The position numbers and the translations under genes were made by a program. Positions 37,001 to 45,545 of a stretch of DNA of 64,000 bases are shown piece by piece. The stretch is taken from contig JACJXH010000001.1 of assembly GCA_020636745.1 (NCBI GenBank), forward strand, positions 310,001-374,000, read 5' to 3'. The notes under the pieces were generated by a model. That model did no database searches and was not told the origin of the DNA. It was given only the letters and a program-made list of their open reading frames with translations. Positions within the stretch are counted from its first letter, which is position 1. The number at the start of each line of letters is the position of its first letter. The DNA comes from Lentimicrobiaceae bacterium (lineage in GTDB: Bacteria > Bacteroidota > Bacteroidia > Bacteroidales > Lentimicrobiaceae).

Positions 37001-38109
37001 GTTTGGGTAAGATTAAAAATATTATTGACGACATGAATGTTGGCTCCTTTTATTTGAGTTCTTACATTGTGAAATGTATTGTTTGCAATGTAAATAGTTG
37101 AAGTGCTGTTTAATGAATTAACCCCAACCGGCAGGTTTTGAAAAACATTTCCAAGAATTTTTAAACCCGGAGTGTGATTGTATATACCATCAAGCTCCCC
37201 TTGTATGGTGTTGTGCTCAACTAAGATGTTATTTCCTGCACCCAGATATATTCCTGCCCCGCCATCACCTTCAGATAATGGAGTGGTGACGATATTATGA
37301 GTTATAACCCCTGTGGCATTATTGGGAGTGTCACTGTTGACAATAATACTGAATTTGTTTCCCGAATTGGAGCGGTTGATTATGTTGTTGTGAATGATGA
37401 AGTTGTTGCAATTGCCCAACAATTGAATACCATCGCCGGCTGCCTGAGATTGCGAATGGCCAACATAATACCAGTTCATGTTTACATCATGAATGTTGCA
37501 ATTTGAAATTTCAACATTGGTCACATCCTGAATGAAAACTCCGTCATCTGAAATGGTGTGTATTTCAGTATTGGTAAGTTTAATTTTATCAAACCCTGAA
37601 GTTGCTCTGAACCCCCACTGACAGTTTCGAAGTATACAATTATCAATGGTGTTGTTGTAACTACTTGCTCCTGCTATAAGAATGCAGGTAGTGGCGTTGC
37701 CCGTTGAGGCAATTTCAAGATCTGAAACTGTGCAATTTTGTGAGAACCCGATGTCTACCACTTTAGTACCAGATCCCCCCGAACTGATAATAATGGGTCT
37801 GGCTCCGCTGCCATAAGCCCCAATCGTAATGTTTGATTTCTGATAAACAAATATTTTTCCTGAAGTTGTGTAGGTCGTTCCTCGTTTTTGCAGGTATGTA
37901 TTACCATTGGCAAAGCTTACCTGGGCCCATGAGCTGTAGGGCGTTTGAATATTGCCGTTTTGTGTAGTTCCTGAGTATCCCGGGTCAATGTAAACCGTGG
38001 CACTAAATAGCAGTGATGTGTAAAAAACTACAAGGAACAAGGTTAAAACTATAAATCTCAATTTAACTTTGTATTCATTCTTCATTGAGTTAGCAGTTCT
38101 GTCGTTCAT
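34027..38109 (-). CDS. Giant T9SS-exported beta-helix / cadherin-repeat surface protein (about 1360 aa)
   Basis: A paralogue of the neighbouring 1876-residue protein. The frame opens at 38145, but the ATG at 38109 (or 38085) gives a normal signal peptide with hydrophobic core F-I-V-L-T-L-F-L-V-V-F. The beta-helix half is very similar to that of its neighbour, down to Y-S-S-W-A-Q-V-S-F-A-N-G-N-T-Y-L-Q-K-R-G and W-Y-Y-V-G-H-S-Q-S-Q-A-A-G-D. Eight cadherin-like domains follow; domains 2-5 are joined by G-N-Q-x-P-[VL]-I linkers instead of V-N-E-x-P and repeat at exactly 300 nt. A T9SS type A sorting domain ends the protein (L-K-I-F-P-N-P-S-P-D-G, then V-F-D-I-S-G-K-M and G-T-Y-F-L-K-I). It should be a surface or secreted protein of the same type as its neighbour. 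Confidence 0.88.
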   Translation of the reverse strand: MNDRTANSMKNEYKVKLRFIVLTLFLVVFYTSLLFSATVYIDPGYSGTTQNGNIQTPYSSWAQVSFANGNTYLQKRGTTYTTSGKIFVYQKSNITIGAYGSGARPIIISSGGSGTKVVDIGFSQNCTVSDLEIASTGNATTCILIAGASSYNNTIDNCILRNCQWGFRATSGFDKIKLTNTEIHTISDDGVFIQDVTNVEISNCNIHDVNMNWYYVGHSQSQAAGDGIQLLGNCNNFIIHNNIINRSNSGNKFSIIVNSDTPNNATGVITHNIVTTPLSEGDGGAGIYLGAGNNILVEHNTIQGELDGIYNHTPGLKILGNVFQNLPVGVNSLNSTSTIYIANNTFHNVRTQIKGANIHVVNNIFNLTQTGDVAIYKYYPYILTENTNCYSSGQPGNNSIVGNPMFINASAGNFRLQSTSPCINHGSATPMQYDMDNISLPQGNAPDMGAFEYSGGQTSNNPPVINNQTFSINENSQSGTAVGTVTASDPDAGQTLAFTLISGNTNNAFTLNTVNGQLSVANSAALNFESISSFSLTIRVTDNGAGNLSSQATVTVSLNNVNETPVIQNQSFSVIQNTTNGTIVGTIIASDPDLNQTISFAIMAGNTNNAFSVNASNGKLSVSNSAALNPGTFSLTVRATDSGTPALYAQANVTVTVTQQGNQSPVIANQTFGVQGYAPNGTVVGTVVATDPDAGQSLSYSIISGNTSNVFLLNASTGRLTVANSGALTPGNFYLTVRATDNGSPALYAQATITIVVSQQGNQAPLIDNQTFTATAYASNGTVIGNIAAKDPDENQTLTFSIISGNTNNTFSLNSTSGKLTVANSGYMSPGNFNLTVRVTDNGIPALFSQAIVTITVEPTGNQPPVIANQTFNTTANLPNGTFIGTVLASDPDNGQTLRYSITAGNNSNIFALNTTNGKMTVANSGALNPGSYNITVRVTDNGNPALYAQATITIIVSSQSNQPPVITNQSFITAENKSNGSFIGTVLASDPNQGQTLSYSIVAGNISNAFAINTSNGRLSVNNSTALNFEVTQSFGLIVRVTDNGSGNLWSQATVTIKLTDVNEAPEIANQSFTIPENLFNGARVGYVNATDPDAGQSVTFKIISGNTNNAFELAAYTGSLGVKNSAALDFETNPVFNLRVRATDNSSQHLYSDATITVNLTNVNESPFISPGSISIAEFTPVNTEIYRIEPINLNQNLTYSIIEGNTADAFNINTSTGVVSVNNSAALNISENPEFTLIISVTDHENDEYSGTVNLKIAVISDENTGSGVTMAIENIQPENLKIFPNPSPDGIFHIDAEQLTDSYSLQVFDISGKMISLMKFQTATSNTIDLSGQPKGTYFLKISSPNSSFTHKVIKN
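34330..36730 (-). repeat. Eight cadherin-type coding repeats, four with exact 300-nt period
   Basis: Linker-coding sites at 36121, 35821, 35521 and 35221 are spaced exactly 300 nt, and the preceding segments at 36361, 36061, 35761, 35461 and 35161 align in the same register. Amino-acid and codon similarity between units is high, which indicates relatively recent duplication. Confidence 0.85.
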
Positions 38110-38496
38110 TTTAATTGTTTTTTTATTAATCCCCGATTGTTGCAAATTGATGTGTCATGAAGCGCCCTTTTTTATTGTTGGCATTTTCCCAGATAGATAG
38201 TCAGGCCAAAATTCAACGATTGTTCATGGATACTCAGAATGCATTGATTTTTTGTCGGTATCAAAATGTGTTGATGATTTCATACCGGTCACATATGCTT
38301 ATTGAAAATTGTGCCATTGGTATCCTCTTTTTTCAAAAATTGGTCTTCTCTAAACTTAAGGCAGATGTACAGGCGGGCAGGGTAACGAATTGAGCTAATC
38401 AGGTGCTTAAATAGATTTAGTAATTTAAAATTAGTCTTAATAGGATAGAGGATTTTCGGGTCAAATCATTCCCCGTATTGGGGAATTTGTCTACAT
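38110..38496. other. Intergenic region between the giant gene and the wzc-like gene
   Basis: About 390 bp without a convincing gene. A 7-bp inverted repeat ATTCCCC/GGGGAAT occurs at 38468-38486. The start-side region must hold the promoter of the 1360-aa gene but no exact consensus is visible. Confidence 0.5.
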
Positions 38497-38528
38497 AAAA
38501 AAAGCCTTACTCAATTGAGAAGGCTTTT
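38497..38528 (-). terminator. Rho-independent terminator of the polysaccharide export genes
   Basis: AAAAGCCTT pairs with AAGGCTTTT around a nested CTCAATTGAG palindrome; on the minus strand a run of seven T residues follows. It lies 23 bp past the wzc-like stop codon. Confidence 0.85.
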
Positions 38529-38550
38529 ATAAAAACACAGATGAAGTTAT

Positions 38551-41016
38551 CTATTTTTTTGTTGACTTGCTTTTTTTCTTGTTTTGGCTTTTGCGGAAAA
38601 AATCAAGAAATGATTTTTGATTTTCCTCGTTATAATAAGTGTATTCATAACCATAATCATACATCATTCCCCTGGCTTTTACGTCGTTGATTACAACACT
38701 CACATGTTTGATGTTTTTTTGTTGCATTTGTTTGGTGTTATTCAGGAAAGCTTCTTTGTGCGTGTATCCTTGCCTGACAACATAAATGTTAACATCAGAG
38801 TATTTCATCAGCAGGTAAGCATCAGATACTACTCCAACAGGAGGTGAATCGATAATGATGTAATCGTAAATTTCCTTGAGTTCGGCAAATACTTCATCGG
38901 TTCGCTCTGAAGCTATTAATTCAAGCGGGTTAGGTGGTACAGGCCCTGCTGAAATATAGTCCAGGTTCTGAATGTGCGTTGGTTGTATGATATTGGGAAT
39001 GGCAGCCTTGTTAATGAGCGTTGTGCTCATGCCTGTCTTGTTCGATAAGTTGAAATCCTGATACAGTTTCGGTCTTCGTAAATCAAATCCTATTAAGAGT
39101 GTCTTTTTCCCAAATAAGGCAAAAACTGAAGCTAAATTCTGGGAAACAAATGATTTACCTTCGCCACTGTATGAAGATGTTACCAGAATAACCTGTTTGT
39201 CAATACCTTTTGTGTAAAACTGTAAATTGGTTCTTATACTTCGGAATGATTCAGATATTGGAGAGTTAGCGGCATCGGATATGACAATTTTTTGCTTGCT
39301 CTCGTTGTGAAATACATGACCAAGTATAGGGAAATTTGTTAGTGATTCTACTTCCTTTTTACTTGAAATTTTCATGTTCATAAAGTCCATTATCAGAATA
39401 ATGATAAACGGAATAGCAAGTGCAGCAAGTAAAGCAATGATGTAGTTGAGTTTTTTCTTGGGAAAAACAATGCTACTGGTCACGTGCCTGGCCGGATCTA
39501 TGACTTCGTAATCAGGAGCATTAGAGGCGCGGGCTATCTGAGCTTCAGAACGCTTCTGCAAAAGGTAAGTGTAAATGGCGTCGTTAAGCTTAAATTTTCT
39601 TTCAATGCCAAATAGTTGTCGTTCAGTCGATGGTAACCTCGACATCTCACTGGATATCTTGGCTGTCCTGTTTTCAATGTCCTGAAGTGCAATATTTGTA
39701 GTGGCCCTATTGTTGGTTATATTCTCCTGAATGGTCTTTTTTAAGTTGGCAATCTGAATCTCAATATTGTTCAGAAACAGATTTTTGGTGTTGCCCCTGT
39801 TGAGCAAATTTGTTCTTTCTGAATTTAAAGTGATCAGTTGCGATATCAATTGATTTAAAAGTGGCTCCTGAATTCCCATTGAAGAGGGGGCAATCAAATC
39901 AGACATGTCGCGGTTTTTATCAAAATATTCGCTGATATAATCATAATATTTTTTTTGCATGATAAGTATAGCGCGCTGATTTTCAAGTTCATTCATCTTT
40001 TCAAATGATTTTTGCCCTTGGAAACTTAAGTCCATTACCCTGTTTGATGTTCTGAAATTCTGCAGTTTGCTTTCGGCATAGGTGAGCGAGTCAGATACTT
40101 CAGTTATCTGGCTGTCAATAAACTTAACCGTATTGATAGCTATCCGGTTTTTCTTTTCCAGATTTCGCTCAAGATAGGCGTTTGATAGTGTATTCAAAAA
40201 GTCCGTTATTTTATACCTGTTGTCACCTACCATTGATATTTCAACCAATGATGATGTTTTTGAGGTGTTCACTGCAGAAATAGAGCGGAGGTATTGTAGC
40301 GTAAGGTCGTTAAGATTATTGAAGGCAAAATAGGCTTTTTGGTCTTTCCATTCGTTTATGGCGTTGTTGTTGGCCAAATGAACTTTAAAACTGTAATTTT
40401 TACCCTTTATTTCTTCTCCGAATTTATAGATGCCTTTGATTCTGAATGTGTCAGCTAAAAATATGACATCCTCCTGCAAATAGTCGTATATGGGTACATT
40501 CAGACCAAAAGCGTCTATCATTATTTCCTTGTCATTCAGTATTCTGAAGTTAAAAGGAAAGTTAATCGGTTGAACACTGGATTTGTCAATACTTATTTTT
40601 ATGGGAGGGTTGGGGTATATTTCTTTATCGCGGCGAAAAAATTCATACTTAAGAAGATTCCCATATTTGTAGTCTTCCTGGTAAATGCTGCTTTCAAGGT
40701 TAAGCTCAACTATAGCATCATTGATTAAAGTAAATGAATTCAGAACTCCAAGTTCGTTCTCAATATTCTTGTTGCCTGCAAACATGCCAAAACCCTTCAT
40801 GATATCCTGCGATGTCAGAAATGAGTTTTTCTCGTCGTCGTTAAGCAGGAGCACAGTTTGGTTTCTGAAAATTGTGGTTGCTGTTTTGTTAAACAGATAA
40901 GCTGCACCCAAAACAAGAACAGCAGAAATTACAAACCAGTATTTATATCTTATTAATTTAAATATCAGGTCTTTGTAGTCTGTTTTTTGCTGAAATATTT
41001 CCTCTGATTTTTTCAT
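38551..41016 (-). CDS. wzc: Wzc-like polysaccharide co-polymerase and tyrosine autokinase
   Basis: An 821-residue inner-membrane protein controlling polymerisation and export of surface polysaccharide. A transmembrane segment near residues 28-48 starts the Wzz-like periplasmic region; a long coiled-coil section and the GNVR-type segment L-P-S-T-E-R-Q-L-F-G-I-E-R follow, and a second membrane helix near residue 525. The cytoplasmic BY-kinase has Walker A S-Y-S-G-E-G-K-S near residue 615, Walker A' L-L-I-G-F-D-L-R-R-P, Walker B I-I-I-D-S-P-P-V-G, and a C-terminal tyrosine cluster (Y-D-Y-G-Y-E-Y-T-Y-Y). All kinase elements look intact. It lies 8 bp downstream of the Wza-like gene. Confidence 0.94.
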   Translation of the reverse strand: MKKSEEIFQQKTDYKDLIFKLIRYKYWFVISAVLVLGAAYLFNKTATTIFRNQTVLLLNDDEKNSFLTSQDIMKGFGMFAGNKNIENELGVLNSFTLINDAIVELNLESSIYQEDYKYGNLLKYEFFRRDKEIYPNPPIKISIDKSSVQPINFPFNFRILNDKEIMIDAFGLNVPIYDYLQEDVIFLADTFRIKGIYKFGEEIKGKNYSFKVHLANNNAINEWKDQKAYFAFNNLNDLTLQYLRSISAVNTSKTSSLVEISMVGDNRYKITDFLNTLSNAYLERNLEKKNRIAINTVKFIDSQITEVSDSLTYAESKLQNFRTSNRVMDLSFQGQKSFEKMNELENQRAILIMQKKYYDYISEYFDKNRDMSDLIAPSSMGIQEPLLNQLISQLITLNSERTNLLNRGNTKNLFLNNIEIQIANLKKTIQENITNNRATTNIALQDIENRTAKISSEMSRLPSTERQLFGIERKFKLNDAIYTYLLQKRSEAQIARASNAPDYEVIDPARHVTSSIVFPKKKLNYIIALLAALAIPFIIILIMDFMNMKISSKKEVESLTNFPILGHVFHNESKQKIVISDAANSPISESFRSIRTNLQFYTKGIDKQVILVTSSYSGEGKSFVSQNLASVFALFGKKTLLIGFDLRRPKLYQDFNLSNKTGMSTTLINKAAIPNIIQPTHIQNLDYISAGPVPPNPLELIASERTDEVFAELKEIYDYIIIDSPPVGVVSDAYLLMKYSDVNIYVVRQGYTHKEAFLNNTKQMQQKNIKHVSVVINDVKARGMMYDYGYEYTYYNEENQKSFLDFFRKSQNKKKSKSTKK

Positions 41017-41024
41017 GGTGTTAT

Positions 41025-41789
41025 TTATCTGAAAAAGTACAAGATGGTTACAAGAGTTGTGGCTGTTGCCAGTAGTGTGGAATATGTGAAAGTGCGCAGG
41101 TTTCTGAATTTGGTTTTGATAGGTTCTACAATAACTATATCGTTAGGCTGGAGATAAAAAAAGTCTGTTTCTACAATGTTTTTATCGGTTAAATCTACTG
41201 AATAATACTGGATTATTCCATTTTTCTCTCTCACCAGGGTAATCTTGCTTTTGTCGCCGTAATCTGTTATACCCCCGGCAAATCCAATGGCCTGAAATAT
41301 GTTAAGCTGGTCTTTAAAAAACGGAAATTCTCCCTGGTTTTTCACTTCTCCCAATACGGTGATGTTGCTGTTGACAAATTTGATTGTGATGGATGTGTTG
41401 CTCAGATACTGGCTAAGCTCCTTCTCAATTTTTTCTTTGGCTTCCTTGAGGGTTAAATTGTTGACATTAATTTCTCCGACAAAAGGGAAGTCAATATTTC
41501 CCTGCTCGTTAACCGTATAGCTAATCAGGTTAATGTTAAGCCCGCCCGTGAGGTTGCTTTCATTGCTGAATATTCTGGCCGTGGCTTCTTCTATGCTCAG
41601 CACTTTAATGTAAAGATTGTCGAAAGGCTGAATTCGTTTAATGGGCCGGGCGTGGTTGTACTCCGATTTAAGGATGGTTGTTGTTTCGTCCTGAACATAT
41701 TTCAGTTTTTCCTGAGGCACGCATGAACCCAATGTGAGCATGGCAAGCATAAATATCAGGAGTGAACGGGATTTGATACTGTTATTCAT
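41025..41789 (-). CDS. wza: Wza-like polysaccharide export lipoprotein
   Basis: A 254-residue outer-membrane lipoprotein of the polysaccharide biosynthesis/export family. The signal ends L-G-S-C-V-P, a lipobox. The export domain has I-Q-P-F-D-N-L-Y-I-K-V and G-N-I-D-F-P-F-V-G-E-I; an SLBB segment has V-L-G-E-V-K-N-Q-G-E-F and I-F-Q-A-I-G-F-A-G-G-I. The C-terminus has one hydrophobic helix, as in Wza relatives of Bacteroidota. With the adjacent Wzc it should form the trans-envelope export channel. Confidence 0.9.
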   Translation of the reverse strand: MNNSIKSRSLLIFMLAMLTLGSCVPQEKLKYVQDETTTILKSEYNHARPIKRIQPFDNLYIKVLSIEEATARIFSNESNLTGGLNINLISYTVNEQGNIDFPFVGEINVNNLTLKEAKEKIEKELSQYLSNTSITIKFVNSNITVLGEVKNQGEFPFFKDQLNIFQAIGFAGGITDYGDKSKITLVREKNGIIQYYSVDLTDKNIVETDFFYLQPNDIVIVEPIKTKFRNLRTFTYSTLLATATTLVTILYFFR

Positions 41790-41940
41790 CTTTTTACTTA
41801 AATTAAATTTGTTTGAACTCTTGTCTGATTGCTCAGTATTTTTTTTAACTGTTTGGCGTTTTGATGTTTATTGGTAAAGATAAAAAATATTGTTAATGAC
41901 TGAAAAACAAGTGTTTATTGGTTTGTTGCAAGGGCTTGTT

Positions 41941-43347
41941 TTACTGTCCTGAGCCTCTGACAACCGTTTGAACGGTTTTAATTAAAAGTAAGATATCCAT
42001 TTTAAAAGACCATGAGTCGATATACTGAAGGTCGAGTTTCATCCACTCTTCAAATGAAATGTTATTTCTATTGGGCGCAATTTGCCAGATACATGTTATG
42101 CCAGGACGCATGGAAAGTCGTCTGAGCTGCCAGCGTTCATATTGTTTTACCTCTTTGGGCAGTGGTGGCCGGGGTCCAACCAGCGACATGTCGCCTTTGA
42201 GTACGTTAAAGAACTGTGGAACTTCATCAAGCCCTGTTTTTCTCATAAAACGCCCGATGGCAGTTACTCTGGGGTCATTCTTAATTTTAAAAACCGGGCC
42301 ATCCATTTCGTTTTGCGCTTCAAGCAATTCCCTGAGCTTTTCAGCGTCCTGAACCATTGTTCTGAACTTGTAAATGTTAAATTCACGTCCCCTGAGTCCG
42401 ATGCGCTTTTGCTTAAAAATTACCGGGCCTTTTGATGTTAATTTTATGATGGCTGCCAAAATCAATAACACGGGTGACCATATCAGCAAAATAAAAAAGG
42501 CAGCAATTAAATCAACTACAAATTTCCATTGATGAGCAACCCTGTTGGCTGGTGTGTTCATGAATGACAAAAAAGGGACATCATCAAAATAACTTAAAAA
42601 GGTTTTGGTAGCCGACATGTGGAAAAATGACGACTGCATCCTGAAAATTACCCCAATTTCTTCACAGGCGTAAACCATTTTCTTGATCTCTTCCTGATTT
42701 ATGTCGTTGCGGCAGTACAAAACTTCATCCACTACATGAAATTTGATGAGGCATGGCAGACTTTTGGTTTGTTGTATCACTTTAACCCTGCTCCCAAATA
42801 CTTCTGAAATTAATTCGGAATCCGAAATAATGGCCATTATTCTGAATCCCCATTCTTTATGGAGGTAAAGTCTTTCAATGAAGTCTACACAGTTTTGGTC
42901 TGCTATCAGTATAATATTACGCGTGTTCATCCCCTTGTCAAGGAGATTTTTATGGTAGCGGTATGAAAGCATGATGATGATATTCAACAGCACAAAATCA
43001 ATTACAGCAAATGCAATTAAAACTGCACTGTTTATCTGTTTTAGATTCAGCAATATCATCAGCAATGCGAGAAATCCGGTGCCGGTGGCTACAAACAGCA
43101 AGCTCTCAATCAAAATGACGATTGAGTCTTTGGCCCTGTAAAATTTGGTGAGATTGGTTTGGTAAACGCCCAGGTACCACAGAGGGATGATAAACATGCC
43201 CAATGTTAAATACTGGCTGTTGTATGAAACTGCCCCGCTAAAGTATATGCGAATAAACTGAAATGCTCCGATAAAAGCAAATACTGAAACTATCGTTATG
43301 ATAATTCCAAATATTCGGCTTCCTAAATCTTCGCGTTCGCTTATCAT
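41941..43347 (-). CDS. Polyprenyl-phosphate glycosyl-1-phosphate transferase (initiating, WcaJ-type)
   Basis: A 468-residue membrane enzyme that transfers sugar-1-phosphate from a nucleotide sugar to undecaprenyl phosphate, starting the repeat unit. The N-terminal half has four transmembrane helices and a CoA-binding-like domain; a fifth hydrophobic segment precedes the catalytic region with K-R-I-G-L-R-G-R-E-F, Y-K-F-R-T-M, the D-E-V-P-Q-F-F-N-V-L-K-G-D-M-S-L-V-G-P-R-P motif, and R-P-G-I-T-C-I-W-Q. Domain order and length are typical for WcaJ/WbaP relatives. The transferred sugar cannot be predicted from sequence. It is followed by the wza-like gene after 151 bp. Confidence 0.93.
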   Translation of the reverse strand: MISEREDLGSRIFGIIITIVSVFAFIGAFQFIRIYFSGAVSYNSQYLTLGMFIIPLWYLGVYQTNLTKFYRAKDSIVILIESLLFVATGTGFLALLMILLNLKQINSAVLIAFAVIDFVLLNIIIMLSYRYHKNLLDKGMNTRNIILIADQNCVDFIERLYLHKEWGFRIMAIISDSELISEVFGSRVKVIQQTKSLPCLIKFHVVDEVLYCRNDINQEEIKKMVYACEEIGVIFRMQSSFFHMSATKTFLSYFDDVPFLSFMNTPANRVAHQWKFVVDLIAAFFILLIWSPVLLILAAIIKLTSKGPVIFKQKRIGLRGREFNIYKFRTMVQDAEKLRELLEAQNEMDGPVFKIKNDPRVTAIGRFMRKTGLDEVPQFFNVLKGDMSLVGPRPPLPKEVKQYERWQLRRLSMRPGITCIWQIAPNRNNISFEEWMKLDLQYIDSWSFKMDILLLIKTVQTVVRGSGQ

Positions 43348-43730
43348 TAGTTGAGGTCTGTTTTTAGATTAATGTCAGGGCATACAGACTGTAACTTGTT
43401 TAGTCGTAGTTTTTAACAATTACAAACAAGCATTGTTTAATTTTTTTTGATTAAAATCAATACGGGTATGTTGCTAATGCTGCCATTCAGAAATTTCTGA
43501 GTTTCCTTTTGGGCCAAGAGGTGGTTTGCGTTCATTTCTCTTTCTGATTTAAAAGAGGTGTGAATCTTTCCTTTTGCCTTACAATCAATTGAATACATTC
43601 AAATGTAAACTTTTTCTATATAGCATTGACTGATTTATTGCTATTGACAATTATTTTTTTACCCATAAAAAGAAGGCATTATTACTGACTAGCTAAACTT
43701 AGCAAGTCTTATGTAAAATGGCAGTAAAAG
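43348..43730. other. Intergenic region between GT genes and the export genes
   Basis: About 380 bp, AT-rich. TACATTTG on the minus strand (43600-43607) matches TANNTTTG and could be a promoter element for the initiating transferase gene, but there is no TTG at the right distance and the leader would be 250 nt. No gene is seen. Confidence 0.35.
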
Positions 43731-44618
43731 TTATAGAGTGAATGGTAGATTTCTGGCATTCCAGCGGCCATTATCATAGTAGATATTTTTGTATGCGGCG
43801 GCTGCAAAGGTTTTTGGAATAAAGTAATTACTTATCATTTTAGAAACGGGATATTCATGAAGAAAAGAGTTGCCAACTAAACGATTGACAAACCTGAGCT
43901 TTTTGTAATTATGAATGATATCAGATGAACATTTAGTTTTCATGATATTGATGGCTGTGTCCATTTCGTTAATACAGGTATCATAGTAGTTTTTTGCCCG
44001 ATTTTCTGAGTGAAATCTGTACCCACTTAAAATGCAGTCTACTGAGTATAGTTCGCTGTGTAAAAAGAATCTTGTCCATAGTTCTCCGTCAACCATGAAT
44101 TTGTAGTCTTCATTGATAAATCCACCGCTTTTTTCCCAGAGACTCCGGCGCCAGAAAACAGATTCTTGTTGGATCCAGCCATATTTTCCTAGCAAAAAAT
44201 CATAAATATTTTTTGGCACACGCGAAGCGTTTGTCATTGCTCCATTTTCATTCCACCACGAATTAAAGCCAACAATCCATTCAACTTCAGGAAAAAGGTT
44301 GAAGATTTCAGCTACCACATTTAATGACCAGGGTGTTAGCTTATCGTCACTGTTAATCCAACCCATTATTTCTCCGCTGGTTTTTGAGAAACCTTTATTG
44401 ATTGCATTCCCGTGGCCTGTATCTTTTTCACTTGTCCAATAATGCAGCCTGTCTTCGTGTTTTTTAATGATATCTGCCGAACCATCAGTGCTTCCGCCAT
44501 CAATAATTACATATTCAAGATTAGAATAATTCTGATCCAATACTGAATGAATGGTATCGTCAAGAAATCTTGACTGATTAAAAGATGGCGTAACGATGGA
44601 GATTTTTGGAAGACCCAT
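43731..44618 (-). CDS. Family 2 glycosyltransferase
   Basis: A 295-residue inverting GT-A enzyme. The N-terminus is the standard S-I-V-T-P-S-F-N-Q strand, followed by Y-V-I-I-D-G-G-S-T-D-G-S for nucleotide binding, and a metal-binding acidic motif in I-N-S-D-D. A later W-x-x-Q-E-S-V-F-W-R-R segment suits the acceptor side. It would add a sugar to the growing repeat unit; donor unknown. It is last of the minus-strand GT series, 177 bp after the preceding gene. Confidence 0.88.
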   Translation of the reverse strand: MGLPKISIVTPSFNQSRFLDDTIHSVLDQNYSNLEYVIIDGGSTDGSADIIKKHEDRLHYWTSEKDTGHGNAINKGFSKTSGEIMGWINSDDKLTPWSLNVVAEIFNLFPEVEWIVGFNSWWNENGAMTNASRVPKNIYDFLLGKYGWIQQESVFWRRSLWEKSGGFINEDYKFMVDGELWTRFFLHSELYSVDCILSGYRFHSENRAKNYYDTCINEMDTAINIMKTKCSSDIIHNYKKLRFVNRLVGNSFLHEYPVSKMISNYFIPKTFAAAAYKNIYYDNGRWNARNLPFTL

Positions 44619-44795
44619 TATGTATTGTTTCAGTTCGGAGAAAACAAAAACAGTGCCGCTTGTGAATTGTTCATTATTTGCATGCTATTTAAAGATATTG
44701 GGAACAATCATTGAAAATAAAGAACCTGCAAGATGGCCATAGTTAGGTTTAGTGTTGTTCTCCTTGTTAAGCAATTCTTTGATGCTGAGAAAAAG

Positions 44796-45545
44796 TTAGT
44801 GCCGATCCCGGCTTTTGCTCAATGAGAATTTCAGAATATTTGCAAAAAACACAAAGTTTCCGATAAAATACCTGTTAAAGAGCCGGGCTGGCTCATGAAG
44901 AAATCTGTAAAACCATTCAAGACCAGAGGTTTGCATCCACCTGGGAGCTCTTTTGATGTTGCCTGACATAAAATCAATAATGGCACCACCTGCAACTGCC
45001 AGTTTTACGTCAGGCAGTTTATGGATATGCTCACTTATCCACAATTCCTGCATGGGAACACCCATTCCCAAAATCAGCAAACCAGCCTTACTTTGCCTGA
45101 TCGAATCAATGATTTCGGATTCCTGATTTTGATTAAAATATCCATCGCTATAACCAACAACAAGCTTGCTTTTTGCCCGATTGTTTATTTTTTCAGCAGC
45201 TATGGATGCTATCCCCGGTTTAGCTCCAAGCAGATAAACACTTGTAGAAATTGAATGAGCCTGGTCAATTAATTTAGGAATAAAATCAGTACCATTCATA
45301 TTTTCTTTAAAACGGATACCTGCAAACCAACTTGCTATTTTCATGCCAATACCATCGTTCAGAAGCAGGTCGGCCTGTTGTAATGAATTGTAATATTGCT
45401 TGTTGCGGACTGCAATATTAAAACAATGGGCATTTATAAAAAAGAGGGTGCTGCTTTTAGGCCCTTTAAGCAAGGTTGAGCAGGTTTCAAGCGCCTCCCG
45501 GGTATTAAGCAAATCAATGTGGACGAAGTAGAATTTCTGTTTCAT
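44796..45545 (-). CDS. WecG/TagA/CpsF-family glycosyltransferase (GT26)
   Basis: About 249 residues from the ATG at 45545. The frame continues to 45629, but that extension overlaps the upstream gene by 88 bp and lacks family features; the ATG at 45545 gives an ATGA overlap with the upstream stop, the usual coupling in this operon. Motifs are L-L-N-D-G-I-G-M near residue 60, L-L-G-A-K-P-G and I-L-G-M-G-V-P-M-Q-E-L-W. This family transfers ManNAcA, N-acetylmannosamine or related sugars to lipid-linked acceptors, which suggests a sugar early in the repeat unit. Confidence 0.9.
   Translation of the reverse strand: MKQKFYFVHIDLLNTREALETCSTLLKGPKSSTLFFINAHCFNIAVRNKQYYNSLQQADLLLNDGIGMKIASWFAGIRFKENMNGTDFIPKLIDQAHSISTSVYLLGAKPGIASIAAEKINNRAKSKLVVGYSDGYFNQNQESEIIDSIRQSKAGLLILGMGVPMQELWISEHIHKLPDVKLAVAGGAIIDFMSGNIKRAPRWMQTSGLEWFYRFLHEPARLFNRYFIGNFVFFANILKFSLSKSRDRH

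Noticed and set aside
38157..38393. A 78-residue plus-strand frame between the giant gene and the wzc-like gene
   Set aside because: It starts inside the likely promoter region of the giant gene, has no recognisable motif and no promoter or terminator of its own.
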